A stretch of DNA of 12,066 bases. Source: Ignavibacteriota bacterium (lineage in GTDB: Bacteria; Bacteroidota; Ignavibacteria; UBA10030; UBA6906). Of this stretch, positions 1 through 9,873 are shown piece by piece; the first letter of the stretch is position 1, and the number at the start of each line of letters is the position of its first letter. Position numbers and translations under genes: made by a program. The notes beneath the pieces are model-generated. The model searched no databases and was not told the origin of the DNA. It saw nothing but the letters and a program-made list of their open reading frames with translations. The stretch lies in NCBI GenBank assembly GCA_016209805.1, contig JACQVJ010000248.1, forward strand, positions 1 to 12,066, given 5' to 3'.

Positions 1-1
1 C

Positions 2-1279
2 CAGGAGGCGGCGAAGAAAACCGGAGAGATCGTTGCCGTGCTGCAAGACTTACAGGGTCCGAAAATACGGATCGGCGAGTTCGGTGTACCGTTTATTGAA
101 TTGAACATCGGCGACACATTTACCGTTACGACCGATCCAATCGTTGGTGATCGGAAACGCGTCTCCACCACGTATGCGAATCTCACAAACGACGTGCACA
201 CGGGGGACATCATATTGCTTGATGATGGGAAGCTTCGCCTCAAGGTATGTGAGGTGAGAGAGAAGGACGTCAAATGTGAAACGATTGTCGGAGGAACCCT
301 CTCCTCGAACAAGGGGATGAACCTTCCTGGGGTCGCGGTGAGCGCACCATCGTTCACGGCGAAAGACCTGGGAGATCTTGAGTTTGGGCTGAATCATGAT
401 GTCGATTATATTGCTCTCTCTTTTGTGAGGACCGCCGAGGATATTCGTTCGCTCCGCAAGGTGATCGTTGAGCGGATTGAGAAGGGACGATTTCTGCCGA
501 TCATTGCCAAGATTGAAAAGCCGCAGGCCGTGTCCAACATCGATGCGATCATTGCGGAGGCGGATGGCATCATGGTCGCCCGCGGTGACCTTGGGGTAGA
601 GCTGCCACCGGAAGACGTCCCGATGTTGCAGAAGAAGATCATCGCGAAGTGCAATCTGGTCGGGAAACCCGTCATCATTGCCACGCAGATGCTCGAATCG
701 ATGATCAACAGCCCTACTCCGACACGGGCGGAGGCGAACGACGTCGCCAATGGGGTTGTGGATGGAGCCGACGCGGTGATGTTAAGCGGTGAGACCTCCG
801 TGGGGAAATTCCCCCTCGAGGCTGTCCAGATCATGGACAGGATCATCAAGAAAGTCGAATCGGAACAACTCGGTCCAGGTCGTGTGTTTGACAGTTATCC
901 TGTCGGCGTGCAGAGCCGCCTTGATGCGCTTGCGCGCTCGGCATGTGTTCTCGCGGAACAGGTGAACGCAGCCGCGATCGTCACGGTGACGCATTCCGGT
1001 GAGACGGCCAGAGTCGTCTCCCGCTACCGGCCGCATCCACGTATCATCGCAATCACCGATCGTGTGAAAATCCTCCGTCGGTTGAACCTCATCTGGGGAA
1101 TTCGAGGAACGGTGATCGAAGATCTGAGCGATGACTCGGACCAGGCCGTGCAGAGAATCAAGGAACTCTTGATCAATTCCGGTATGGTTATGAGAGGAGA
1201 ATATATCGTTATGCTTGCCGGGCAGCCGTTCTTTGCCCGCGGTTCAACGAACTTCATTGAGGTCGAGAAAGTGATGTAG
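2..1279 (+). CDS. pyk: Pyruvate kinase, 5'-truncated by window edge
   Basis: Catalyses the last step of glycolysis in the cytoplasm: phosphoenolpyruvate plus ADP gives pyruvate plus ATP. The frame is open from base 2 with no stop, and the residues before the GTG at 38 (QEAAKKTGEIVAV) fit the family, so that GTG is an internal Val and the true start lies left of the window. About 425 residues are present of the usual 470-480; the missing part is the first strands of the barrel. Visible in order are the LQDLQGPKIRIG strand leading into the B domain, the GMNLPG return, the signature IIAKIEKPQAV with the catalytic Lys at 509-511, the metal/substrate loop VARGDLGVELP, ATQMLESM, and LSGETSVGKFP. 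The C-terminal allosteric-type domain carries THSGETARVVSRYRP, and the protein ends complete at TAG. It faces the leftward genes, converging on the oxidoreductase. Identification is secure; allosteric behaviour cannot be read. Confidence 0.97.
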   Translation, partial: QEAAKKTGEIVAVLQDLQGPKIRIGEFGVPFIELNIGDTFTVTTDPIVGDRKRVSTTYANLTNDVHTGDIILLDDGKLRLKVCEVREKDVKCETIVGGTLSSNKGMNLPGVAVSAPSFTAKDLGDLEFGLNHDVDYIALSFVRTAEDIRSLRKVIVERIEKGRFLPIIAKIEKPQAVSNIDAIIAEADGIMVARGDLGVELPPEDVPMLQKKIIAKCNLVGKPVIIATQMLESMINSPTPTRAEANDVANGVVDGADAVMLSGETSVGKFPLEAVQIMDRIIKKVESEQLGPGRVFDSYPVGVQSRLDALARSACVLAEQVNAAAIVTVTHSGETARVVSRYRPHPRIIAITDRVKILRRLNLIWGIRGTVIEDLSDDSDQAVQRIKELLINSGMVMRGEYIVMLAGQPFFARGSTNFIEVEKVM

Positions 1280-1506
1280 GGAACCTCCCTCAGACCCTCC
1301 CTTACTTCAACATCCATTTTTGAGAATCGTGATGCGGCTGTCTTTCGCGTATGGTTCCAGTCGCACCAGGTATTCAACGTTCAGTATGTACGAACTTGCC
1401 GAGAGAATTCTCGATGTCCGTGAACTTTGAATGACTGCCCCGTTCGTCGGGATTATCTGTTTCGAGCAGTCTTGTCAGTCCATATACAACGAATGCAAGG
1501 AAACAT
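1280..1506. other. Intergenic region between convergent genes
   Basis: This 227-base gap separates the stop codons of pyruvate kinase and the oxidoreductase. I see no convincing intrinsic terminator: no GC-rich stem followed by a T-run in either direction. It contains a perfect 10-base palindrome GAGAATTCTC (1403-1412). It also holds a possible nested stem, GACTGC (1433-1438) with GCAGTC (1466-1471) around a short CCCG/CGGG hairpin, which could contribute to bidirectional termination. Short open stretches on the minus strand have no start codon and are not called as genes. Confidence 0.5.
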
Positions 1507-2592
1507 TCACGCCGGGACTGACCGGACGGTCTGAGGAGTTGTGTGCATAAGGATCGTTCGGCGCTGTTGGTTGCTTTCGATTGCGGCTTCGATCACGCGG
1601 ATTGTGTTCAGCGCTTCCTCCGGCTTCACGCCAAGCTCGTATTGAAGGGCTATTGCGTCGTAGATGCTTTCGTAGTAGGTCATGTGCGAACCAGCCAGTG
1701 TCTCCACACTCCCTTTTAAGTGAAGCCCTTCATCAAGCATGTTCAGCTTCCCCCAATACTCTTTGGGTTCTTTGGCCCAACTTTCGGAGAGCGGCGAAAG
1801 TACACACATATCTGATTCATTGTGCGGATACCCAAACTTGATGAAAGAAGCGGCTGTTCCACGCACAATGAAGCGCGCTATGGGCCCTGCCATTCTCGCC
1901 CTGAGAATCACATTGAGCCTTCCATAGTCAAGTATCAATTCGATCCCACCCAACCCGCTGTTTCCCTCTTGTGCATCAAGGTCCGCCTGTACGCTCAAAG
2001 GCATGCCGAAAAGTTCTATGGCCTGATCGATGAGGTGAGAACCGAGGTCAATGAGAGTTGATTTTCCTTGCGTTTTCGCTCCATGTACCGCGCCGTTTTT
2101 CCCGTTGAGAACGTGGCGGTCAAGGTGCGCTTCATACACATGCAGATCGCCGAGAACTCCGTTCTCCACAATGTTCTTGATGGTGAGAAAATCCCCATCC
2201 CACCTTCTGTTGGGATATACGGTCAGGATCCTGTTTCTTCGAATCGCGAGGTCAATAAGCTGCCGTGCTTCACGGATGGAGCTGGCGAACGGCGATTGAA
2301 TAATCACATGCTTGTCGGCAAGCAATGCGCGCTCCGCGATGTCAAACTGGTGCTCATCCGGAGTCGGCACAACAACCAGGTCGATTGTTTCATCAAGGAG
2401 AACATCTTGAAGATCGTCTACAAAATCCGCGTTCGGATACATCTCCCTGGAGCTCTCGCAGTATCGTTCGACGATCTTCGCCAGGATGAGGTTCGGATGA
2501 GCATCGATGAACGGTGCATGAAACACCCTTCCCGAAACACCAAATGAAGCCAGGGCAACATTGATATTGCGACTCATCGGAAACTTACGCAT
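1507..2592 (-). CDS. Gfo/Idh/MocA family oxidoreductase with an altered catalytic motif
   Basis: The family uses NAD(P) to oxidise or reduce sugars, inositols and related compounds in the cytoplasm. The 361 residues match the YhhX-like branch. There is an N-terminal Rossmann domain (about 10-125) with FGVSGRVFHAPFI, then PTPDEHQFDIAERAL, NRRWDGDFLTIKNIVENG and GVLGDLHVYEAHLDRH. A C-terminal substrate domain contains DLGSHLIDQAIELFG, whose His and Asp are normally near the active site, and the family ending EEALNTIRVIEAAIES. Two departures stand out: the usual E/D-K-P motif reads QSP (residues 99-101), so the conserved Lys is Ser100, and the first Gly of GxGxxG is Ser16. The chosen ATG has AAGAGG three bases upstream; a Met at residue 6 (codon starting 2577) also fits the family but has no such site. 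It follows the symporters by 195 bases. Family assignment is strong; activity is uncertain and no substrate is implied. Confidence 0.9.
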   Translation of the reverse strand: MRKFPMSRNINVALASFGVSGRVFHAPFIDAHPNLILAKIVERYCESSREMYPNADFVDDLQDVLLDETIDLVVVPTPDEHQFDIAERALLADKHVIIQSPFASSIREARQLIDLAIRRNRILTVYPNRRWDGDFLTIKNIVENGVLGDLHVYEAHLDRHVLNGKNGAVHGAKTQGKSTLIDLGSHLIDQAIELFGMPLSVQADLDAQEGNSGLGGIELILDYGRLNVILRARMAGPIARFIVRGTAASFIKFGYPHNESDMCVLSPLSESWAKEPKEYWGKLNMLDEGLHLKGSVETLAGSHMTYYESIYDAIALQYELGVKPEEALNTIRVIEAAIESNQQRRTILMHTTPQTVRSVPA

Positions 2593-2787
2593 TGACCTCT
2601 TGAGTTACATGTTACGTACGAATGAATGGTATGAAGCGACGCGCTAACGCTCAGTCGTCACCGTCACACGATTCTCATGGCAGCAATGTGATCGGACAAC
2701 GGTTACGACGCGAAGAGATTCACGTTTGCAGGAAATGGAGAGAGAGGATGGTGATCCACTCACCTCTGGTGATGAGGCAGGCAATGC
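2593..2787. promoter_or_regulatory. Intergenic region, probable promoter of the oxidoreductase
   Basis: This 195-base gap between the symporter stop and the oxidoreductase start is the largest inside the leftward run, so an independent promoter is plausible. No clear -10/-35 pair is visible. An imperfect palindrome GTTACATGTTAC (2604-2615, 10 of 12 positions symmetric) overlaps TACGTA (2613-2618) just upstream of the ribosome binding site and could be an operator. Near the symporter stop the 4-base stem AGGC/GCCT is too weak to call a terminator. The rightward open frame starting at 2622 is a shadow of the symporter end. Confidence 0.35.
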
Positions 2788-4548
2788 CTACCGGCCGACT
2801 GTGCCCCAGCCACGTTTCGATAGGTCGGAATAAATTGTCCAGCCAGCGGCAAATGCGATTGCGAGGAAGACAAATCCAGAGTCATATTCGCCAAGCAACA
2901 GTTTTCCTGTTCCGAACAGTGTCATGTAGACAAGCACCACACCGGCAATCCAATCAAGCCCAAGTCGCACAAAGCCTGAATCGCCTCTCACTTCTGGCAC
3001 TTTCTCCGCAATCGGTTTCCAGAACACTCCGCCCGGATGAGTCCGCCTGTAGAATGCGATGAGCGTTGATTCGTGCGTCGGTCTTGTAAGAAACGTAACG
3101 ACAAACCAACTAATGGTCGTGAACCCAACGATAGCAAAGAGCGATTGCGGGAACTCGACTTGGGTGTGGTACTTCACAAACCAGTAGCCAAGGAAGGGTG
3201 CCACCATCGCCGTGATCTCGGACCATGCGTTCACCCGCCACCAGTACCAACGCAATATCAACACGAGGCCGAGGCCCGCACCTGCCTCGATGACAAAAGC
3301 CCAGGCCCCGGATATTGTCTGCATGTTTGCGGTGACAATAAGCGAAACGAGCATCATGCCTGCTGTAGCGGCACGCGAGACATAGACATAATGCTTCTCG
3401 GATGCGTTGTTTTTGATGAACCTCCTATAGAAGTCGTTGACGACGTAGGACGTTCCCCAGTTCAAATGCGTTGCGATGGTTGACATGTACGCCGCGAGGA
3501 AGGCAGCAACGAGCACGCCAAGCAGTCCCGCCGGAAGAAAATCTCTCATCGCGTAGATGTAACCGAGTTTCTTGTCAGCTTCGGGGAGATGAGGATACAA
3601 TACGAGAGTTGCAAGTCCGGTAAGAATCCATGGCCAAGGCCGGAGGCAGTAGTGTGCCACCGTGAACCAGAGCGTTGCAAGAAGTGAGTGCCTTTCGTCC
3701 TTTGCGGACATCATGCGTTGTGCAACGTAACCTCCCCCACCCGGCTCGTTGCCCGGGTACCAGGAAGCCCACCACTGGATCGCAACATAGGCGAGGAATG
3801 CAGTTACGCTCAATGCAAGTGCCGTCGTGACACTCAATCCTTCATTACCGATCTCTGGAAGAAAGTTGAACGTGGATGGGGGAAGTTTGGCCTGGAGTCC
3901 CGCAATGCCATCCACCTGAGGAAGATTCAGGATAACAACCGCGAGTATGATGGTACCAAACATTGCGATCACGAACTGAAACGCGTCCGTGACTGCAACA
4001 CCCCAGAGGCCGGAAAGGGCGGAGTAGAATGCAACCAGCACCATGCACCCCACAACATACCAGAGGGCTGCATCTGATGGAATGCCAAACAGTCCCTCAA
4101 GTATGCTCTTCAATGCCAGATTCACCCAACCCATGATGATGCAATTCATGAAAACGCCAAGGTAAAGGGCGCGGAAGCCTCGAAGGAATGCAGCCGGTTT
4201 TCCTGAATAGCGAAGCTCGATGAGCTCGACATCCGTCAGGACCCCTGCACGTCGCCACAATCTGGCAAAGAAAAACACGGTCAGCATTCCTCCCAGTGCC
4301 ATGTTCCACCACAGCCAGTTTCCCGCGATTCCCTTTGTTGCAACAAGCTCGGTCACTGCAAGCGGCGTATCGGCAGCAAATGTGGTTGCAACCATCGAGG
4401 TTCCTGCGAGCCACCATGGAAGGTTCCTGCCGGAGAGGAAAAACTCGCTTGTGCTTTTCCCCGCGCGGCGGGAGTAGTACAAACCCATTGCAATACTTGC
4501 AGCGAAGTAAAGTACAATGAGGACCCAGTCGATGGGTTGTAGGTGCAT
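2788..4548 (-). CDS. Sodium:solute symporter family protein (586 aa)
   Basis: A polytopic inner-membrane transporter of the SSS family (LeuT fold), which couples Na+ entry to uptake of sugars, amino acids, organic acids or similar solutes. Hydrophobic helices run through most of the 586 residues. The N-terminal region has SEFFLSGRNLPWWLAGTSMV (35-54) followed by ATTFAADTPLAVTELV, typical of one SSS branch. The central loop has QWWASWYPGNEPGGGGYVAQR (about 258-278). The helix that supplies the second sodium site in characterised members reads YMSTIATHLNWGTSYVVNDF (354-373) with its Ser/Thr cluster intact. The C-terminal part extends beyond a 500-residue core with extra predicted helices. The start is supported by AAGAGGA four bases before ATG. 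It lies 74 bases after another, quite different SSS gene and is probably co-transcribed with it. The substrate cannot be told from sequence. Confidence 0.93.
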   Translation of the reverse strand: MHLQPIDWVLIVLYFAASIAMGLYYSRRAGKSTSEFFLSGRNLPWWLAGTSMVATTFAADTPLAVTELVATKGIAGNWLWWNMALGGMLTVFFFARLWRRAGVLTDVELIELRYSGKPAAFLRGFRALYLGVFMNCIIMGWVNLALKSILEGLFGIPSDAALWYVVGCMVLVAFYSALSGLWGVAVTDAFQFVIAMFGTIILAVVILNLPQVDGIAGLQAKLPPSTFNFLPEIGNEGLSVTTALALSVTAFLAYVAIQWWASWYPGNEPGGGGYVAQRMMSAKDERHSLLATLWFTVAHYCLRPWPWILTGLATLVLYPHLPEADKKLGYIYAMRDFLPAGLLGVLVAAFLAAYMSTIATHLNWGTSYVVNDFYRRFIKNNASEKHYVYVSRAATAGMMLVSLIVTANMQTISGAWAFVIEAGAGLGLVLILRWYWWRVNAWSEITAMVAPFLGYWFVKYHTQVEFPQSLFAIVGFTTISWFVVTFLTRPTHESTLIAFYRRTHPGGVFWKPIAEKVPEVRGDSGFVRLGLDWIAGVVLVYMTLFGTGKLLLGEYDSGFVFLAIAFAAGWTIYSDLSKRGWGTVGR

Positions 4549-4550
4549 GG

Positions 4551-4560
4551 TTTCCTCTTA
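4551..4560 (-). promoter_or_regulatory. Ribosome binding site of the 586-aa symporter
   Basis: On the minus strand AAGAGGA lies four bases before the ATG at 4548. It is among the strongest Shine-Dalgarno matches in the window and fixes this start. The 74-base gap it sits in shows no clear promoter or terminator. Confidence 0.6.
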
Positions 4561-4622
4561 ATTCTGATCGAGGCGTAAGAATCGCAAACTGCATTTCCTC
4601 TGAAACCATTCGGCAGCGAGAC

Positions 4623-6104
4623 TCACGCTGATTTTCCCAGGGCGGCTGAGATGTTGCCCACCATCAGCGTGGCGCATGTGCCGATGAATGTATACCATGT
4701 CCACGCGACGGTCGTTTGTGTAAACACGTATACCATTACGATGATACCGGCCGCAAAACCCGCCAATGCGTCTTGTTGGCGAACATTTTTGAAAACCACA
4801 CCCAAAAGAAATGTGCCCAGCATCCCGCCATACGTTATGGATGCGATGCTCAGCGCAAGCTCAACCAGCGTTTGTGAAGTCCCGGCAACGAAGAAAAGCG
4901 CAACCCCGACAAGGAGAACACACCAGATTGCCGAGAAGAGTCTTGATAACAAAAGAGTCGTTTGTTCCGAGTGCGAAGCGCCGAAGTATGGTTTGTAGAT
5001 ATCGTGCATTGTTGCAGAGGCCAGAGAGTTGATGGAGCCTGAGAGAGTTGACATCGCAGCTGCCATCAGCCCTGCAATGATGATCCCCGATAGGCCGCTT
5101 GGCATGCTTTCGATAATGAACTTTGGGAAGATTTCGTCCACTTTCGTAAGGTGGAGGTCGGCAAGAGAAGAGCCGTTGTAATAGGAAAACAAGAGGAGGC
5201 CAATGAACAGGAAGAGTGCAAACTGGAAGATCACCAGGACACCACTGACGATAAGCGCCCGCTGACTCCCCTTGAGTGTTTTCACAGTCAGCAGCCGCTG
5301 AACAATGATCTGGTCGGTGCCGTGTGAAGCCATCGAAAGGAACGCTCCGCCGATTACGCTCGCTACAAGCGTGTACGGTGCTTTGAAGAAGTCGCCCCAT
5401 CCTGCCCCGGTGCCAAAGCTGAAGATCGACAATTTGTCTGAAGGCAGCGCGTCGAGAATGTCCAGGTGCATATTATTGATGATTACCACTGCCGCTCCTA
5501 CGGCCCCGGCGAGGTAGATGAACATCTGAACAACGTCGGTCCAGATAACGGCCCTTACCCCACCGACAAGTGTGTACATGAGCGTAATACCTGCCATGAC
5601 CGATATCGAGATAAGATAGATTTGCCCGGCTGGCATTTCGGGGAACGCATTCCAACCCTTGAGCAGGATTGCAAGAGGGATTGCGGTGGCGTACAAACGG
5701 ACACCATCTGCAAGAACACGCGTACCCATGAACGTTACGCTTGCAACATTCCGCATGGTGGAGCCGAACCGCTTCCCGAGGACCTGGTAGGCGGTGACGA
5801 GCTCACCCTTTGCATACGAAGGAAGAAGAATGGCGCTGATTGCAATTCGTCCGAGCAGATATCCGAAAGTGACCTGAAGGAAATTCAGATTCGTTGCGTA
5901 TGCGAGACCGGGGATGCTGATAAAGGTAAGGGTACTTGTTTCGGTGGCAACAATGGCAAAGCACACCGCCCACCATGGAATGTTCTTGCTGCCGAGGAAA
6001 TAGTCACGGGTTGACGTTTGCCTTCCACCGGATACGACACCCAGCAACGCCATTCCGATAAGGTACACGACAACGATGATGGAGTCGAAGGTGCTGAATC
6101 CCAT
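4623..6104 (-). CDS. Sodium:solute symporter family protein (493 aa)
   Basis: A second SSS-family inner-membrane transporter of near-standard length with about 13 hydrophobic helices. Family marks in order: an N-terminal helix (about 7-25), TRDYFLGSKNIPWWAVCFAI (32-51), ATETSTLTFISIPG, GGVRAVIWTDVVQMFIYLAG (181-200), HGTDQIIVQRLL (261-272), and AAAMSTLSGSINSLASATMH (348-367) ending in DIYKP. The last is the sodium-site helix with its conserved Ser/Thr residues. It is much less like its neighbour at 2788-4548 than a recent duplicate would be, so the pair probably imports different solutes. ATG follows CAGGG by five bases; this start sits 30 bases after the STAS gene, consistent with one transcript. 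Substrate unknown; monocarboxylate, sugar or amino acid are all possible. Confidence 0.93.
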   Translation of the reverse strand: MGFSTFDSIIVVVYLIGMALLGVVSGGRQTSTRDYFLGSKNIPWWAVCFAIVATETSTLTFISIPGLAYATNLNFLQVTFGYLLGRIAISAILLPSYAKGELVTAYQVLGKRFGSTMRNVASVTFMGTRVLADGVRLYATAIPLAILLKGWNAFPEMPAGQIYLISISVMAGITLMYTLVGGVRAVIWTDVVQMFIYLAGAVGAAVVIINNMHLDILDALPSDKLSIFSFGTGAGWGDFFKAPYTLVASVIGGAFLSMASHGTDQIIVQRLLTVKTLKGSQRALIVSGVLVIFQFALFLFIGLLLFSYYNGSSLADLHLTKVDEIFPKFIIESMPSGLSGIIIAGLMAAAMSTLSGSINSLASATMHDIYKPYFGASHSEQTTLLLSRLFSAIWCVLLVGVALFFVAGTSQTLVELALSIASITYGGMLGTFLLGVVFKNVRQQDALAGFAAGIIVMVYVFTQTTVAWTWYTFIGTCATLMVGNISAALGKSA

Positions 6105-6134
6105 TCAGGCCCTGAGAGAGGGATGGACGACGGA

Positions 6135-6467
6135 TTAGTGCTTTGTGGCGTGTGCGGTGGATTCGTGGATCTCGAAAACACGGTCGAGCATGGAGATCTT
6201 GAGCAGGTTGAGAACCTTCTTATGCACATTGATCAGCTTCACGTTGCCGCCATGCTCTTTCATTTTCCTATCGGCAATAAGCAACGCGCTGAGACCACTG
6301 CTATCGCAAAACTCGACATCACCGAGGTCTACTGTCAGCGACTCCACCTTCGGCTTGCATAAGATAAGAAACTCGCCCTTGAGCTCGGGCGATATCGACG
6401 AATCGAGCCTCCGCTCTTTGAGCTTCAGCACGGTTGCCGCCCCGTTCTTTTGCACCTCGAAATTCAT
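6135..6467 (-). CDS. STAS-domain anti-sigma-factor antagonist
   Basis: A 110-residue single STAS domain of the SpoIIAA/RsbV type. In characterised systems such a protein binds an anti-sigma or switch kinase when unphosphorylated and is inactivated by phosphorylation of one Ser. The phosphosite motif is present as EFCDSSGLSALL, with Ser57 as the equivalent residue and Asp55 ahead of it; the expected alpha/beta pattern (VESLTVDLGDV before, LINVHKKVLNLLKI after) surrounds it. A longer frame starting at 6500 exists, but I chose the ATG at 6467 because GGGAG lies seven bases upstream and the N-terminus MNFEVQKNG then matches the family; the longer version would also overlap the preceding gene. It lies 14 bases after the GT-9-like gene. 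No cognate RsbW-like kinase or PP2C phosphatase is in the window. The partner is unknown, and the regulated output may be a sigma factor or something else. Confidence 0.92.
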   Translation of the reverse strand: MNFEVQKNGAATVLKLKERRLDSSISPELKGEFLILCKPKVESLTVDLGDVEFCDSSGLSALLIADRKMKEHGGNVKLINVHKKVLNLLKISMLDRVFEIHESTAHATKH

Positions 6468-6472
6468 GATTT

Positions 6473-6479
6473 CTCTCCC
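6473..6479 (-). promoter_or_regulatory. Ribosome binding site deciding the STAS start
   Basis: On the minus strand GGGAGAG lies five bases before the ATG at 6467 (seven from the GGGAG core). It begins just after the stop codon of the GT-9-like gene and supports the shorter 110-residue STAS product over the 121-residue frame. Confidence 0.6.
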
Positions 6480-6481
6480 GC

Positions 6482-7021
6482 CTAAAACATTTGAAGACAC
6501 TTCGCCAGCCGGTCGTAGATCAGTTTTCTGCTGAGTGCAGGATCCGGTTGAATCTGGAGATTGTAGAAGGTATCCGCGCTCTTGCGCGCGAAGCCGACCC
6601 GAATACGGGCCTTGCTTTCCCTACAAATATAGGCTGAGGGGAGCACTAAGTCAAGATTGAGGTCAATGGCGATGTCGCATGGTTTCCGCTTGAGTTGTTC
6701 CATAAACGGTTTGCGCGGAAGAAAGAACGCGTTCACATCGGATTCAAGGATTCTCGTGAAACGACTGCGAGGCAACAGGCGCATCGTCTCGAGGCCATGC
6801 TCATCGGCAATCACGTGGATATTCTCCCCTTCGAAACGTTTCTTCAACAACTCAATAACAGTCATCGTCGACAGCATCTCACGACGGTCGAGCGGCATGA
6901 TCAACAATACATGCCGTGCCTCCGTGAGGGCATTGGTAAAGGTCACGAGCCCTTCGGGTGACTTACCCAGCCGCCGAGCTCCCCAGAGAACACCGATCGA
7001 CATGCGCAATGATTCCAGCAT
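6482..7021 (-). CDS. GT-9 (heptosyltransferase)-like N-terminal-lobe protein
   Basis: A 179-residue protein I cannot name with certainty. Residues about 33-150 resemble the first Rossmann lobe of glycosyltransferase family 9: an opening strand ARHVLLIMPL, a helix, then ENIHVIADEHGLETMRLLP, CDIAIDLNLDLVLPSAYICR, and the step ESKARIRVGFARK where heptosyltransferases read roughly 'agi..RiGf'. Full GT-9 enzymes have about 320-360 residues; here the protein stops where the second, nucleotide-sugar-binding lobe would start, so transferase activity alone is doubtful. It is not obviously a wreck: the frame is clean, the start has GAGG four bases upstream overlapping the ligA stop (six-base gap), and the next gene begins 14 bases later with its own site. 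It may be a conserved small family of unknown role, perhaps envelope-related. Confidence 0.6.
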   Translation of the reverse strand: MLESLRMSIGVLWGARRLGKSPEGLVTFTNALTEARHVLLIMPLDRREMLSTMTVIELLKKRFEGENIHVIADEHGLETMRLLPRSRFTRILESDVNAFFLPRKPFMEQLKRKPCDIAIDLNLDLVLPSAYICRESKARIRVGFARKSADTFYNLQIQPDPALSRKLIYDRLAKCLQMF

Positions 7022-7027
7022 CTTACC

Positions 7028-7030
<3 letters not shown>
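7022..7030 (-). promoter_or_regulatory. Ribosome binding site overlapping the ligA stop
   Basis: Read on the minus strand this is TGAGGTAAG directly before ATG. The ligA stop TGA supplies the start of the GAGG Shine-Dalgarno core, which has a four-base spacer. Termination of ligA translation therefore places ribosomes at the next start, suggesting translational coupling, and it fixes the start of the GT-9-like protein at 7021. Confidence 0.7.
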
Positions 7031-9870
<2,840 letters not shown>

Positions 9871-9873
9871 GTG

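Noticed and set aside
38..40. GTG at 38 as the start of pyruvate kinase
   Set aside because: The frame is open upstream to the edge and encodes expected pyruvate kinase residues, so this is an internal Val codon.
1375..1506. Open minus-strand stretches downstream of the oxidoreductase that look mildly protein-like (for example one ending EYLVRLEPYAKDSRITILKNGC)
   Set aside because: They have no start codon, are about 45-50 codons long, and belong to no family I recognise; a decayed gene end is possible but not supported.
4097..4609. 170-codon minus-strand open frame across the upstream end of the 586-aa symporter
   Set aside because: It is an alternative frame of a well-supported membrane protein; its translation is rich in Cys, His and Arg, with no family likeness.
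6468..6500. N-terminal extension of the STAS protein to an ATG at 6500
   Set aside because: It would overlap the end of the GT-9-like gene, lacks a ribosome site, and the internal ATG at 6467 has GGGAG at good spacing and a family-like N-terminus.
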